Assembly: GCF_010093085.1 (NCBI RefSeq)
Contig: NZ_MSRC01000016.1
Span: 1-64,000 of the forward strand
Reading direction: 5' to 3'
DNA: 64,000 bases
DNA from: Bacillus sp. SKDU12
Lineage (GTDB): Bacteria; Bacillota; Bacilli; Bacillales; Bacillaceae
A program made the position numbers and the translations under genes. This document shows, one piece after another, positions 35,575 to 45,478 of the stretch (its first letter is position 1; each line of letters starts with the position of its first letter). The notes beneath the pieces are model-generated. The model saw nothing but the letters and a program-made list of their open reading frames with translations. It was not told where the DNA came from and searched no databases.

Positions 35575-35907
35575 ATGATTTGTGTATTATTTGAAAAACA
35601 TCATCGGAAGTGGGACATACTGTTAGAAAAAAGCACAGGTGTGATGGAAGCCATGAAAGTGACGAGTGAGGAAAAGGAACAGCTAAGCACCGCAATCGAC
35701 CGGATGAATGAAGGCCTGGACACGTTTATCCAGCTTTATAATGAATCGGAAATCGATGAACCGCTTATCCAGCTTGATGATGATACCGCTGATTTAATGA
35801 AGCAGGCCCGAGATATGTACGGCCAGGAAAAGCTAAACGAGAAATTAAATACAATTATTAAACAGATTTTATCGATCTCATTATCTGAAGAAGGAGAAAA
35901 AGAATGA
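35575..35907 (+). CDS. mstX: MstX (Mistic), membrane-associated protein
   Basis: A 110-residue acidic, helical protein, nearly the same as Mistic of B. subtilis (FEKHHRKWDILLEKSTGV...). It associates with membranes without a signal sequence and is encoded directly before the potassium channel YugO, whose membrane insertion or function it supports; the pair affects biofilm formation. The stop of mstX overlaps the yugO start (ATGA). The upstream ATG at 35575 has only a distant GGAG. An internal ATG at 35653 (84 aa), behind AGGTG-type sequence, corresponds to the shorter Mistic form known from other Bacillus species. Confidence 0.92.
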   Translation: MICVLFEKHHRKWDILLEKSTGVMEAMKVTSEEKEQLSTAIDRMNEGLDTFIQLYNESEIDEPLIQLDDDTADLMKQARDMYGQEKLNEKLNTIIKQILSISLSEEGEKE

Positions 35908-36887
35908 AATCAAATCGGATATTTATTTCATGGCTCAGGTGGCCGTTATTTATCCGAATCGGAGTTATTATTTTATTTCTGATTCTTTTGTTTGGCCAAA
36001 TCATTTATATACTTGAGCCAAAACAGTTTACTTCAGTATTTGAGGGCATTTGGTGGGCTATCGTCACAGTTTCGACTGTCGGCTATGGTGATTATGTGCC
36101 GCACACGCCGCTGGGACAGGCGGCCGGAATCCTGCTGATTTTGAGCGGAGCAAGCTTTGTCACCGCTTATTTCGCCACATTATCAGCGGCAGTATTCAGC
36201 AGACAGCATCGCTACATCGAAGGAAAGGTCGCTTATAAAGGGCGCGGCCACATTATTATCATTGGGTGGAATGAAAAAACAAACCGGCTGCTGAATGACC
36301 TGCAGTTTACGGCCCCTTCCAAAACAGTTGTACTAATCGATGAATCGCTAAAAGAAGGCCCGCTGATCGAAAACGTCCATTTCATACGAGGGCATGCTGC
36401 CGATGATGAGACACTGAAACGGGCCAATATTACTGAAGCGGAAGCAGTGATGATAACAGCCGATCAGTATAAAAGTGAAGCTGAGGCAGATATGCTGTCA
36501 GTGCTGATTCTTTTATCAGTAAAAGGGCTTAACCCTCTTGCTTACTGCATCGTCGAGATTTTGACTGACCGGTTTGTCACTAATGCGGAACGGGCAGGCG
36601 CTAATCATATCATCGGAACTTCGGAATTGATCAGCCGGGCGATGCTGCAGCATTACCAAGTCAAATTACGGCCGTCTAAGCAAAATGGGATCAATCTGAC
36701 ACTTGACGAACGCGTGAAGCTTCTTTCTGTTCCTGACAATCTAAGAGGAGCGGCTTACAAAACATGTGTCCTCTATTTCCTTGATCAAAACATAACAATT
36801 ATCGGCATACTAAAAGAGGAAGGGCCAATGTTTCCCCCCCCTCCTTCATACATGGTGCTCAAAACAGACCAATTCCTAGCGATCTAA
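35904..36887 (+). CDS. yugO: YugO, potassium channel with RCK domain
   Basis: A 327-residue two-helix K+ channel. TM1 (about 15-37), pore loop with selectivity filter TVSTVGYGDYVP (about 56-67) and TM2 (about 70-92) are followed by a TrkA_N/RCK domain (HIIIIGWNEKTNRLL) and a C-terminal region. YugO releases K+ in waves of electrical signalling within B. subtilis biofilms. It overlaps mstX by 4 nt. Its stop overlaps that of the convergent yugN. Confidence 0.95.
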   Translation: MKSNRIFISWLRWPLFIRIGVIILFLILLFGQIIYILEPKQFTSVFEGIWWAIVTVSTVGYGDYVPHTPLGQAAGILLILSGASFVTAYFATLSAAVFSRQHRYIEGKVAYKGRGHIIIIGWNEKTNRLLNDLQFTAPSKTVVLIDESLKEGPLIENVHFIRGHAADDETLKRANITEAEAVMITADQYKSEAEADMLSVLILLSVKGLNPLAYCIVEILTDRFVTNAERAGANHIIGTSELISRAMLQHYQVKLRPSKQNGINLTLDERVKLLSVPDNLRGAAYKTCVLYFLDQNITIIGILKEEGPMFPPPPSYMVLKTDQFLAI

Positions 36888-37288
36888 TGCAGCAGAACAT
36901 CCTCCAATTCTTTCATCAGAGCAGCGCCGATATCTAAGTACGCCGGATCAATTTCCGCGTCTCGCCTTTCCGGTTCGGAAAATTGATTAAACAGTGATTG
37001 AAACGGCCCTCCCTTGGCATCATCGTCAAGACCTGTCTGAAACACTTGTCTCAGCATAAATGGCGTTCCGATTCGGACGGCTGCTCCGCGTTCATCAAGA
37101 CTTCCCTGTACCGCATGGACCGGAACCCTTACAAACAAATAGCCATTTGTGTCATCAATTTTATAATCAAAGTAGCCGTGATCATATTCCCAGCCGCCGT
37201 TTATCACATAACCGAGCGGCTTCATTACTTGTTCCAATTCTTGAAACAGAAAAGTCTGCCCATCTATTGCGGAAGGTATTGTAATCAT
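36884..37288 (-). CDS. yugN: YugN-like family protein
   Basis: About 134 residues matching the YugN-like family, a small Firmicutes group without known function (MITIPSAIDGQTFLFQEL; GYLFVRVPVHAVQGS). Mixed alpha/beta, no membrane segment. AAGGGG is 7 nt before the ATG at 37288; an ATG two codons earlier is too close to the site. Tail-to-tail overlap with yugO by 4 bp and no terminator between them. Confidence 0.85.
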   Translation of the reverse strand: MITIPSAIDGQTFLFQELEQVMKPLGYVINGGWEYDHGYFDYKIDDTNGYLFVRVPVHAVQGSLDERGAAVRIGTPFMLRQVFQTGLDDDAKGGPFQSLFNQFSEPERRDAEIDPAYLDIGAALMKELEDVLLH

Positions 37289-37347
37289 AAACATGCCCCT
37301 TTTTCACTTATCCTGTCCTGTCGACCAAGACTTCATTCAGAGGCGAA

Positions 37348-37713
37348 CTACATGGAAATCGTTGTTTCTTTCGTACGACCGACAAAAAAGAAAGCGCATT
37401 CAATTAGAAAGTAAACAGCCATTGCCGCTGCAAGCCCTGCAACTGATTCCCCTGAAAGATAAACAACAGCGGCATAGAGTCCTAATTTAGTGAAAAGAGT
37501 ATGCGATCGTTTTAAATGCAAAATTCGGTGAACCGCATCAGTAAAAAGCGCAAGCGGCAAACCAATAAGGAGGAAGGCGTGGATAAAAAAGGTTGACTGT
37601 GTGCCGCTAAAGGTTGAGAAAGGCTCTGTGGACACGGCATCGAAGGAGATAAGGATACTTAGAACAGCTGCTGAAAAACCGGCAATCACGAGTTGTTTAA
37701 CCAATTGTTTCAT
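37348..37713 (-). CDS. yugM: YugM, small membrane protein
   Basis: A 121-residue hydrophobic protein with about four membrane segments (7-25, 42-60, 76-94, 96-113). It matches YugM of B. subtilis by position and size. No motif suggests a function. GAGAGGTG lies about 11 nt before the ATG. Confidence 0.82.
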   Translation of the reverse strand: MKQLVKQLVIAGFSAAVLSILISFDAVSTEPFSTFSGTQSTFFIHAFLLIGLPLALFTDAVHRILHLKRSHTLFTKLGLYAAVVYLSGESVAGLAAAMAVYFLIECAFFFVGRTKETTISM

Positions 37714-37740
37714 AAACCATCAGCACCTCTCTGATTTTAT

Positions 37741-37773
37741 AAAAAGCCGACTGGCACAAGCCAGTCAGCTTTC
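37741..37773 (-). terminator. pgi terminator
   Basis: AAAGCTGACTGGC/GCCAGTCGGCTTT hairpin after the pgi stop, minus strand, with a T-run. Confidence 0.9.
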
Positions 37774-37778
37774 TCACA

Positions 37779-39131
37779 TTAATCTTCCAGACGTTTTTCA
37801 AGCTCTGCTTTTTTCTCTTCAAAACCAGGTTTGCCAAGCAAGGCGAACATATTGACTTTATACGCTTCTACTCCAGGCTGGTCAAATGGATTGACGCCAA
37901 GGAGATAGCCGCTCATCGCGCAGGCTTTTTCGAAGAAGTATACAAGGTATCCAAAAGTATATGCATTCAGCTCAGGAATGTTAACGATTAAATTCGGAAC
38001 ATTTCCGTCTGTATGGGCAAGCATCGTACCTTGGAATGCTTTTTTGTTAACGAAATCGACCGTTTTTCCAGCTAAATAGTTTAAGCCGTCCAGGTCATTA
38101 TCGGCTTCTTCGATTGTCAGTTCATGTTTAGGTTTCTCTACGTTCAGCACTGTTTCAAATAAGTCTCTGCGGCCTTCTTGTACATACTGGCCTAATGAAT
38201 GAAGGTCTGTTGAATAGTTAGCTGAAGAAGGATAAATGCCCTTCTCATCTTTTCCTTCACTTTCTCCAAACAGCTGCTTCCACCATTCTGCAAAGTATTG
38301 AAGCGCCGGTTCATAGTTGATGAGCATTTCGATTGTTTTGCCTTTATTATAAAGCGCATTGCGAACAACCGCATATTGGTATGCAGGGTTTTCTTCCAAT
38401 TCAGATGTTGCAAAATCCTTGCTCGCATCCAGCGCGCCTTTCATCATGTCGTCAATATTGACGCCGCTGACAGCAATCGGCAAGAGGCCAACAGCTGTTA
38501 ACACAGAATAACGGCCGCCTACATCGTCAGGGATAACAAAGGATTCGAAGCCTTCTTCTTTAGACAGCGTTTTTAATGCGCCGCGTTCTTTATCAGTTGT
38601 CGCATAAATTCGCGTTTTTGCTTCTTCTTTTCCATATTTCTCTTCAAGAAGCTTACGGAAAATACGGAAAGCAATTGCAGGTTCAGTTGTCGTACCTGAT
38701 TTAGAAATCACATTAATAGAGAAGTCCACATTTTCAAGAAGATCCATAACATCTTTCATGTAAGATGAACTGATGTTGTTTCCGATGAAAATAACTTGCG
38801 GATTGCCGCGCTTTGCTTTTGGCAAAGTGTTGTAAAACGCGTGGTTAAGTGCTTCAATTGCAGCCCGCGCACCGAGGTAAGAGCCGCCAATACCGACGAC
38901 AAGCAATACATCAGAATCAGATTTGATTTTTTCTGCGCTATTTTTAATCCGCGCAAATTCTTCTTTATCATAATGTTCAGGGAGGTCCACCCAGCCTAGA
39001 AAATCGCTGCCCGCGCCTGTTTTTTCATGAATATTATGGTGTGCTGTTTTTACGAAGTCTCGCAAATATGTAAGTTCATGTTCGTTGAAGAAAGTCAATG
39101 CTTTTGAGTAGTCAAAGCGTACATGCGTCAT
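37779..39131 (-). CDS. pgi: Pgi, glucose-6-phosphate isomerase
   Basis: A 450-residue phosphoglucose isomerase interconverting glucose 6-phosphate and fructose 6-phosphate in glycolysis and gluconeogenesis. Family motifs are [35 protein letters not shown] (sugar phosphate-binding SIS loop) and [37 protein letters not shown] lies near the C-terminus. GGAGGGA precedes the ATG at 39131; a five-codon upstream extension overlaps that site. Confidence 0.97.
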   Translation of the reverse strand: MTHVRFDYSKALTFFNEHELTYLRDFVKTAHHNIHEKTGAGSDFLGWVDLPEHYDKEEFARIKNSAEKIKSDSDVLLVVGIGGSYLGARAAIEALNHAFYNTLPKAKRGNPQVIFIGNNISSSYMKDVMDLLENVDFSINVISKSGTTTEPAIAFRIFRKLLEEKYGKEEAKTRIYATTDKERGALKTLSKEEGFESFVIPDDVGGRYSVLTAVGLLPIAVSGVNIDDMMKGALDASKDFATSELEENPAYQYAVVRNALYNKGKTIEMLINYEPALQYFAEWWKQLFGESEGKDEKGIYPSSANYSTDLHSLGQYVQEGRRDLFETVLNVEKPKHELTIEEADNDLDGLNYLAGKTVDFVNKKAFQGTMLAHTDGNVPNLIVNIPELNAYTFGYLVYFFEKACAMSGYLLGVNPFDQPGVEAYKVNMFALLGKPGFEEKKAELEKRLED

Positions 39132-39203
39132 TGCTTGTCCCTCCATAACGGTATAATGTTTTCTCTTTCACTTTATATGAACTTATCTGTTAAATCAAGT
39201 GAA

Positions 39204-39236
39204 GAAGAAAGGGCGGAATGACTGGATTCCGCCCTA
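39204..39236 (-). terminator. yugK terminator
   Basis: AGGGCGGAATCC/GGATTCCGCCCT-type stem (minus strand AGGGCGGAAT...ATTCCGCCCTTTCTT) after yugK. Confidence 0.85.
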
Positions 39237-39241
39237 AAGAA

Positions 39242-40414
39242 TTATAGAGACGCGCGAAGGATGGCAAGCACGTCATCTTTGTTCAGTTTTTGAAAATTAC
39301 CGAAACCGCCGTGTTCCATTTCTTTGGCTGCGATATCCGCAATCAGCTCAAGCTTTTCTTCTCCGATATCGTAATCGGCAAGACGAGAAGGCGCGCCAAG
39401 ACTTGTCCAGAATGCAGACAGCTTGTCGATGCCTTCAAGCACGATTTCTTTATCTGTTTTGCCTTCAGTATCGATGTCAAACATGTTGAGCATGAGATTT
39501 TTAAAACGGCCGACATTTGTATCAAGCGTGTATCTCATCCAGTTCGGGAAGAGAATCGCCAGTCCGCCCGCATGCGGAATATCGTATACAGCTGAAATAG
39601 CATGCTCCATTGTATGTGATGCCCAGTCGCCAAAGTAACCCATTTGCAGGGTGCCGTTTAGAGCAATAGTGCCTGCATACAAAATAGTTTCGCGAAGCTC
39701 ATAGTTTTCCAGATCTTCAAGAAGCTTAGGAGCTGTTTCGATGACTGTCTGCAGAACCGCAAAGCACATTCTGTCTTGAAGCGGCGTATTTTTGACATTA
39801 TGGAAGTATTGCTCAAATACGTGGCTCATCATATCAACCATGCCGTACACAGTTTGATTTTCTGGGACAGTGAATGTATTTTCAGGATCTAAAATAGAGA
39901 AACGCGGATGTGTCACATTGCTGCCCCATACATATTTCTCGTTTGTTTCCCAATTTGTAATCACGGAATCAGGGTTCATTTCAGAGCCTGTCGCCGCAAG
40001 GGTTAAAACAGTGCCAAATGGCAGCGCATCCTTTGCTGTTACTTTTTTGCTGAAGATATCCCAAGCGTCGCCATCGTACTTGACACCCGCTGCAATCGCT
40101 TTTGTACAATCAATGACACTTCCGCCGCCGACAGCAAGCAGAAAATCAATGTGATGCTCTCTGCATAGGTCTATGCCTTTTTCAACTGTCGCCAGACGCG
40201 GATTCGGCTCTACACCTGACAGCTCATGAACAAGAGCGCCTTCTTCTTTTAAAATACTTGTGACTTGATCATAGAGGCCGTTGCGTTTAATGCTTCCGCC
40301 TCCGTAGACGAGCAGTACATTTTTGCCGTATTGGTTTACTTCTTTTCTTAATTGTTCAATCTGGCCTTTGCCGAAGATTAGCTTCGTTGGGTTATAATAA
40401 GTGAAATTTTCCAT
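39242..40414 (-). CDS. yugK: YugK, iron-containing (butanol) alcohol dehydrogenase
   Basis: A 390-residue type III alcohol dehydrogenase of the NADH-dependent butanol dehydrogenase type. NAD loop [15 protein letters not shown], the LAATGSEMN motif and metal-binding histidines in [21 protein letters not shown] and IPHAGG are present. The natural substrate is unknown. TGGAGG precedes the ATG at 40414. It is about 70% alike to the adjacent yugJ (by eye), a tandem duplication, and each gene has its own terminator. Confidence 0.92.
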   Translation of the reverse strand: MENFTYYNPTKLIFGKGQIEQLRKEVNQYGKNVLLVYGGGSIKRNGLYDQVTSILKEEGALVHELSGVEPNPRLATVEKGIDLCREHHIDFLLAVGGGSVIDCTKAIAAGVKYDGDAWDIFSKKVTAKDALPFGTVLTLAATGSEMNPDSVITNWETNEKYVWGSNVTHPRFSILDPENTFTVPENQTVYGMVDMMSHVFEQYFHNVKNTPLQDRMCFAVLQTVIETAPKLLEDLENYELRETILYAGTIALNGTLQMGYFGDWASHTMEHAISAVYDIPHAGGLAILFPNWMRYTLDTNVGRFKNLMLNMFDIDTEGKTDKEIVLEGIDKLSAFWTSLGAPSRLADYDIGEEKLELIADIAAKEMEHGGFGNFQKLNKDDVLAILRASL

Positions 40415-40466
40415 TGTAAAACCTCCAAATGGTGCTGATAAAAAAATAGACGTTCCATTGTAACAT

Positions 40467-40506
40467 AGAAAAAGGGAAGCAGCCAAATGGCTATTTCCCC
40501 TTTTTT
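40467..40506 (-). terminator. yugJ terminator
   Basis: AAGGGGAAATAGCC/GGCTGCTTCCCTT stem with flanking A and T runs after the yugJ stop. Confidence 0.85.
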
Positions 40507-40507
40507 A

Positions 40508-41671
40508 TTATAGAGATGCTTTTAAAATGGCAAGCACATCTTCCTTGTTAAGTGATTTAAATTGGCCGAAGGCACCGTTAGCCATGGCCTTGTCGGCAAT
40601 TGTATCAAGCTGCTCATCATTAATATCGTAATCAGCAAGACGTGAAGGCGCGCCAAGGCTTGTCCAGAACGCAGACAGCTTATCGATTCCTTCAAGTGCG
40701 ATTTCTTCGTCTGTTTTACCTGCTTCTTCAACACCAAACACGCGAACTGCAAGCTGTTTCATGCGGGCAGGATTTTCAGACAATGTGTGTCTCATCCAGT
40801 TCGGGAACAAGATCGCCAGTCCGCCGGCATGCGGAATATCATAAACAGCCGATACTGCATGTTCAATATTATGAGTTGCCCAATCGCCTCTTGCACCCAT
40901 AGAAAGCATGCCGTTTAGTGCGATTGTTCCTGTGTATAGGATCGTCTCACGCAATTCGTAATTTTCAAGATCATTGATCAGCTTAGGCGCTGTTTCAATG
41001 ACTGTGCGCAGAAGTGATTCACACATACGGTCCTGATACGGCGTGTTTGAGACATGATGGAAGTATTGTTCGAAGACGTGGCTCATCATGTCAACCATAC
41101 CGTAGATCGTATGATTTTTAGGAACAGTGAACGTATTCACTGGATCAAGAATCGAGAATTTAGGGAATACGAGCGGGCTGCCCCAGCCGTATTTTTCTTT
41201 TGTTTCCCAGTTTGTAATCACCGAGCCTGAGTTCATTTCAGAACCAGTCGCTGCGAGAGTTAATACGGTTCCGAATGGCAGAGCATCCTTCGGCTGATGT
41301 TTTTTCGTCACGATATCCCACGCATCACCATCATACTTCGCTCCAGCGGCAATCGCTTTTGTACAGTCGATGACACTTCCGCCTCCGACAGCAAGCAAGA
41401 AATCAATGTTGTGTTCTTTACAGATGGCAACACCCTTATTAACAGTCGCCACACGCGGATTTGGTTCTACACCTGCTAATTCATGCACGGTCACTCCGGC
41501 CTTATTCAGCTGTTCAATCACTTGATCATACAGGCCGCTGCGCTTAATGCTTCCGCCTCCGTAGATCAGCAATACGTTTTTTCCGTAAGATTTGAGTTCC
41601 TCCGGCAGTCTTTCCACTTCTCCGCGCCCGAAAATTAATTTGGTCGGATTCCAGTATGTAAAGTTTTGCAT
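40508..41671 (-). CDS. yugJ: YugJ, iron-containing (butanol) alcohol dehydrogenase
   Basis: A 387-residue paralogue of YugK with the same motifs: [43 protein letters not shown] and [19 protein letters not shown]. It likely reduces short aldehydes to alcohols with NAD(P)H. It starts at the ATG after AGGAGGAGATGTC. A short unannotated frame of 53 codons ends 24 nt upstream (41695-41856). Confidence 0.92.
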   Translation of the reverse strand: MQNFTYWNPTKLIFGRGEVERLPEELKSYGKNVLLIYGGGSIKRSGLYDQVIEQLNKAGVTVHELAGVEPNPRVATVNKGVAICKEHNIDFLLAVGGGSVIDCTKAIAAGAKYDGDAWDIVTKKHQPKDALPFGTVLTLAATGSEMNSGSVITNWETKEKYGWGSPLVFPKFSILDPVNTFTVPKNHTIYGMVDMMSHVFEQYFHHVSNTPYQDRMCESLLRTVIETAPKLINDLENYELRETILYTGTIALNGMLSMGARGDWATHNIEHAVSAVYDIPHAGGLAILFPNWMRHTLSENPARMKQLAVRVFGVEEAGKTDEEIALEGIDKLSAFWTSLGAPSRLADYDINDEQLDTIADKAMANGAFGQFKSLNKEDVLAILKASL

Positions 41672-41899
41672 GACATCTCCTCCTTAGATTTTCATTATGC
41701 AGAATGTCTCCAGTCCATGTAAAGCAATCCGCTCTCACCTAATACATATCGTATGGTTTCATACAGCACGATGCCGGGAAAGAAGCTGATATAGGTGAGG
41801 GTAAACCAGTTTCCCTCGTTATGGAGAATGCATGTATAGATTCTCCAATATGTCACAATCTATAACTGTTTTAATAATTCATGGAGGAGGTTGTAAAAC

Positions 41900-42136
41900 A
41901 TGAGTACCATTCAGAGAATTTGTCTTGTTTTAACCATCATTGGCGCTATTAACTGGGGACTGATCGGATTTTTCCAATTTGACTTAGTAGCGGCTATCTT
42001 CGGCGGCCAAGGGTCAGCTCTTTCCCGCATCATTTACGGACTTGTCGGAATCGCCGGCTTAATCAACCTCGGTTTGCTGTTTAAGCCAAGTGAGGAAAGA
42101 TCACGTGAAGAAGCAGCAAATCCTGAAATGCGATAG
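41900..42136 (+). CDS. yuzA: YuzA, DUF378 membrane protein
   Basis: A 78-residue protein with two membrane helices. The family signature RICLVLTIIGAINWGLIGFF opens the protein, followed by a second helix (YGLVGIAGLINLGLLF) and a charged tail. The function of DUF378 proteins is unknown. GGAGGAGG precedes the ATG, and a terminator follows. Confidence 0.9.
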   Translation: MSTIQRICLVLTIIGAINWGLIGFFQFDLVAAIFGGQGSALSRIIYGLVGIAGLINLGLLFKPSEERSREEAANPEMR

Positions 42137-42146
42137 GATCAAAGGG

Positions 42147-42180
42147 CAAAATCCCGAAACACCATGTTTTGGGATTTTGC
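42147..42180 (+). terminator. yuzA terminator
   Basis: CAAAATCCCGAAAC/GTTTTGGGATTTTG hairpin after yuzA. Confidence 0.82.
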
Positions 42181-42186
42181 GTAATC

Positions 42187-42224
42187 AAAAAGCACCGGAC
42201 ATTCCTGTCCGGTGCTTTTTTCAT
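42187..42224 (-). terminator. yugI terminator
   Basis: AAAGCACCGGACA/TGTCCGGTGCTTTTT hairpin after the yugI stop, minus strand; T/A flanks on both sides could stop transcription both ways. Confidence 0.9.
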
Positions 42225-42226
42225 GC

Positions 42227-42619
42227 TTATTTTTTGATAAGGTCTTTACGGTTGGACATTTCAATCCACTCTTCAAGCTTATCTTTTAATGTGTTGAAAC
42301 CTTGTGGTGTAGTAGCTTCTTCGCTTACTTGCGCAGCTTTAGGCTTTCTTGGTTTGCTTTCTTTTTTCTCTGGTGCAGCTTGTGTCGCACGAATTGAAAG
42401 GCTGATTTTTCCTTTTTCTTCATCAACAGCAAGTACTTTTACTTGTACTTCATCGCCAACTGAAAGGTGCTCGTTGATATCTTTTACGAAACCGTGAGTC
42501 ACTTCAGAAATGTGTACTAAACCTTGAGTTTCTTCATCTAATGCAACAAACGCACCATACGCTTGTAATCCTGTAACTTTACCAGTGTAAACACTGCCTA
42601 CTTCAAATTTTGCTGCCAT
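42227..42619 (-). CDS. yugI: YugI, S1-domain RNA-binding general stress protein 13
   Basis: A 130-residue protein with an N-terminal S1 domain (about 4-75; GSVYTGKVTGLQAYGAFVAL, GLVHISEV) and a basic Lys/Pro-rich linker leading to a short helical tail. It is GSP13 of B. subtilis and binds RNA or ribosomes; its exact job is unclear. AGGAG lies 9 nt before the ATG. A good promoter sits at 42670-42698. Confidence 0.93.
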   Translation of the reverse strand: MAAKFEVGSVYTGKVTGLQAYGAFVALDEETQGLVHISEVTHGFVKDINEHLSVGDEVQVKVLAVDEEKGKISLSIRATQAAPEKKESKPRKPKAAQVSEEATTPQGFNTLKDKLEEWIEMSNRKDLIKK

Positions 42620-42669
42620 TCATAACAACTCCTAAGTTAAATTAAATAACTGTTTATACGCAATTTAAA

Positions 42670-42698
42670 ATTATATCACACATGTCTCATTTTCGCAA
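42670..42698 (-). promoter_or_regulatory. yugI promoter
   Basis: TTGCGA (42693-42698), 17 nt, TATAAT (42670-42675) on the minus strand, about 50 nt upstream of the start. Confidence 0.7.
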
Positions 42699-42817
42699 AA
42701 AACTTTTTATTAAAAAATCAGGTTTATGCACAGCAAAAGGGGGAAAACTGAATACCAAAGGCTTTCTAGTATTCCCCCCCTTTTATTGGATGCGAACAAA
42801 AAGTTCGTATCTTTTTT

Positions 42818-43978
42818 TTATGTTGTTTTATGCAGAAAGTGTTTTATTCTGACTAGCGCTTCTTGAAGCTGCTCAATCGAGGTTGCGTATGAACAGCGGA
42901 TATACCCTTCACCGCTCGGACCAAACACACTTCCCGGAACAACAGCCACTTTTTCCTGTGTCAGAAGCTCTTCTGCAAACTGCTCCGAACTCATTCCCGT
43001 GCTTTTAATGGATGGGAAAGCATAGAAAGCCCCGCCTGGATGATGACAGCTGAGGCCAATTTCATTGAGTGTTTCCACAAACAAATTCCGCCTCCTGCGG
43101 TAGCTTTTTTTCATTTTTTCTACGTCTTCCATGCCGTTCTTTAAACCTTCAAGGGCAGCAAACTGCGCCATTGAAGGTGCACACATCATCGCGTACTGGT
43201 GAATTTTAAGCATTGCATCCCGGAGCACAGGGGGCGCTGCGGCAAAACCGAGCCTCCAGCCCGTCATCGCAAACGCTTTTGAAAAGCCCGAAATGACAAC
43301 CGTGCGTTCCTTCATATCCGGCAGTGCTGCTATGCTTGTAAATTCCTCATCATATGTCAGCTCAGCGTAGATCTCGTCAGCTAAGACGATGACATCATGT
43401 TTTTGAGCAAATTGTGCAATCTCCTTCAGCTCTTCCTTCGAATAAACTGAACCAGTCGGATTCGACGGCGAACAGATGAGAATGGCTTTTGTTTTTTCAG
43501 TGACTGCGGCTTCAAAATCCGTAGCCGTCGCTTTAAATCCTTTATCCGCCGTTGTATGGACGTGAACCGGGATGCCGCCTGCCAAAGAAACAAGCGCATC
43601 ATACGCCACAAAACACGGCTCAGGAATGATGACTTCCTCACCCGGATTTACAATGGCGCGAATCGCGATATCCAAAGCCTGACTTGCCCCTACAGTCACA
43701 ATCAGCTCATTGTCCGGCGAGTAGTTCAGGCCAAACCTGCTGCTCAAATAACGGCTGATTTCTTCTCGCAATGAGTATAAGCCGGCATTTGCCGTATATG
43801 ACGTATACCCTTGTTCAAGGGAAAGAATGCTTGCTTCGCGGACATTCCATGCGGTAACAAAATCAGGCTCGCCGACGCCCAGAGAAATGACGCCTTCCAT
43901 CGTTGCCGCCAAATCAAAAAATTTGCGGATGCCGGATGGTTTTATTTGTTGTACATAGTCAGATAAATACGAAGTCAT
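42818..43978 (-). CDS. alaT: AlaT, alanine aminotransferase
   Basis: A 386-residue fold-type I aminotransferase. ASQALDIAIRA contacts PLP phosphate, SNPTG is in the substrate loop, LADEIYAELTYD holds the PLP-pairing Asp, and the Schiff-base Lys is in SGFSKAFAMTGWRLG. YugH was renamed AlaT, the alanine-forming transaminase. Its start codon directly follows the stop of alaR (TAAATG), so translation is coupled. Confidence 0.93.
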   Translation of the reverse strand: MTSYLSDYVQQIKPSGIRKFFDLAATMEGVISLGVGEPDFVTAWNVREASILSLEQGYTSYTANAGLYSLREEISRYLSSRFGLNYSPDNELIVTVGASQALDIAIRAIVNPGEEVIIPEPCFVAYDALVSLAGGIPVHVHTTADKGFKATATDFEAAVTEKTKAILICSPSNPTGSVYSKEELKEIAQFAQKHDVIVLADEIYAELTYDEEFTSIAALPDMKERTVVISGFSKAFAMTGWRLGFAAAPPVLRDAMLKIHQYAMMCAPSMAQFAALEGLKNGMEDVEKMKKSYRRRRNLFVETLNEIGLSCHHPGGAFYAFPSIKSTGMSSEQFAEELLTQEKVAVVPGSVFGPSGEGYIRCSYATSIEQLQEALVRIKHFLHKTT

Positions 43979-44479
43979 TTACGGTGACACCACGATTCTT
44001 TTGTCGTCATCTCCTGTTTCAAACACTTTGCCGTCATGTTTGTATTTTTTCAGGATAAAATGAGTTGTCGTAGAAACAACTGAATCAAGCGTAGACAGTT
44101 TATCTGAAACAAAGCGCGCTACGTCAGACATCGAATTACCGCGGATTACGACAGACAAATCGTACACGCCTGACATCAAATAAACTGATTCAACCTCTTG
44201 AAATCGGTAAATCCGTTCCGCTACTTCATCAAAACCGACTCCCCGCTTCGGCGTTACTTTGACGTCAATCATGGCTGTGACGCCTTCATGTCCGTCAACT
44301 TTTCGCCAGTCAATCATAGCGGAATAATCGATGATCACCTTTTCTTTTTCCAGTTTATCAATAATTGTTTGCACTTCATTTACAGGGATGCCCGCCATCT
44401 TTGCGATTGTTTCTAAGTCGGCGCGGCTGTTCTCGTCTAAAATTTCTAATATTTCTGTTTCTTTTTCCGTCAATTTCAT
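43979..44479 (-). CDS. alaR: AlaR, Lrp/AsnC-family regulator of alaT
   Basis: A 166-residue Lrp-type regulator: N-terminal winged helix (KETEILEILDENSRADLETIAKMAG region, residues about 4-60) and C-terminal RAM effector domain (DVKVTPKRGVGFDEVAERI, then VYLMSGVYDLSVVIRG). AlaR (YugG) activates the alaRT operon in response to alanine in B. subtilis. AAAGGTGTG lies before the ATG at 44479; the frame open to 44503 overlaps that site. Confidence 0.93.
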   Translation of the reverse strand: MKLTEKETEILEILDENSRADLETIAKMAGIPVNEVQTIIDKLEKEKVIIDYSAMIDWRKVDGHEGVTAMIDVKVTPKRGVGFDEVAERIYRFQEVESVYLMSGVYDLSVVIRGNSMSDVARFVSDKLSTLDSVVSTTTHFILKKYKHDGKVFETGDDDKRIVVSP

Positions 44480-44516
44480 TCGATTCACACCTTTGCATGT
44501 CAAGAAATCTCATGAC

Positions 44517-44545
44517 ATTATATCACGTTTTTTGACGAATGCTAA
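44517..44545 (-). promoter_or_regulatory. alaRT promoter
   Basis: TTAGCA (44540-44545), 17 nt, TATAAT (44517-44522), about 35 nt upstream of alaR on the minus strand. Confidence 0.7.
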
Positions 44546-44625
44546 GAAAAAAACGAGGAGCAACTTCCACTATAATTGACAATTTCAGGGCACAATACAG
44601 TCATCTTATGAAGGGAGTGATGCAA

Positions 44626-45447
44626 ATGGAGGCGATTTCACCAACAAGACGGCTTACAGTCCATGGCGTAAATATATATTACGAACATTATCAAAATCCG
44701 GGCAGGCAAACGCTGGTCTGCATACACGGTTTTTTATCATCTGCTTTCAGCTTCAGAAAAGTCATCCCTCTTCTTCGGGACAAGTATGACATCATTGCGC
44801 TTGATTTGCCCCCTTTCGGCCAATCTGAAAAATCAAAAACCTTTATCTATACCTATCAAAACCTCGCTAAGCTTGTCATTGGAATGTTGGAGCACCTTCA
44901 AGTCAAACAGGCTGCGCTTATCGGTCATTCTATGGGAGGACAGATTTCGCTCGCTGCCGCTCTCTTAAAGCCAGAGCTTTTTTCAAAGGTTGTGCTGCTT
45001 TGCAGTTCAGGGTATTTAAAGCGTTCGCATCCATCGATCATTTTCGGGACTCACCTTCCGTATTTTCATCTTTATATCAAGCGCTGGCTCTCGAAAAATG
45101 GAGTGGTGAAAAATTTATTAAATGTTGTTCATGACAAAGCGCTGATTGATGAAGAAATGATTGACGGCTATGGCAAACCGTTTCAAGACGAGCAGATTTT
45201 CAAGGCAATGACAAGGTTTATCCGCCATAGAGAAGGAGACTTAGAATCCGACCAGTTAAAACAGATGAACAAGCCCGCTCTATTGATTTGGGGCGAGAAC
45301 GACCGAATCGTGCCTGTTGAGATTGGTAAACGGCTGCACAGCGATTTGCCTGATTCTGTGCTGTACTCTCTCCGCCAGACTGGACATCTGGTGCCTGAGG
45401 AACGGCCTGAATACGTGTCCGAACGCATTGCAGAGTTTATCAAATAA
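44626..45447 (+). CDS. yugF: YugF, alpha/beta hydrolase
   Basis: A 273-residue alpha/beta hydrolase. Oxyanion region CIHGFLSS, nucleophile Ser in LIGHSMGGQIS (about residue 102), catalytic Asp in WGENDRIVP and His in LRQTGHLVPEE complete the triad. Substrate unknown. The ATG at 44626 follows GGGAGTGATGCAA; the frame is open to 44539 without a site. Divergent from alaRT. Confidence 0.9.
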   Translation: MEAISPTRRLTVHGVNIYYEHYQNPGRQTLVCIHGFLSSAFSFRKVIPLLRDKYDIIALDLPPFGQSEKSKTFIYTYQNLAKLVIGMLEHLQVKQAALIGHSMGGQISLAAALLKPELFSKVVLLCSSGYLKRSHPSIIFGTHLPYFHLYIKRWLSKNGVVKNLLNVVHDKALIDEEMIDGYGKPFQDEQIFKAMTRFIRHREGDLESDQLKQMNKPALLIWGENDRIVPVEIGKRLHSDLPDSVLYSLRQTGHLVPEERPEYVSERIAEFIK

Positions 45448-45478
45448 TAAAAAAACCGGTGCTGAACCGGTTTTTTTA
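45448..45478 (+). terminator. Terminator between yugF and yugE
   Basis: AAAACCGGT/ACCGGTTTTTTT hairpin between convergent genes. Confidence 0.88.
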
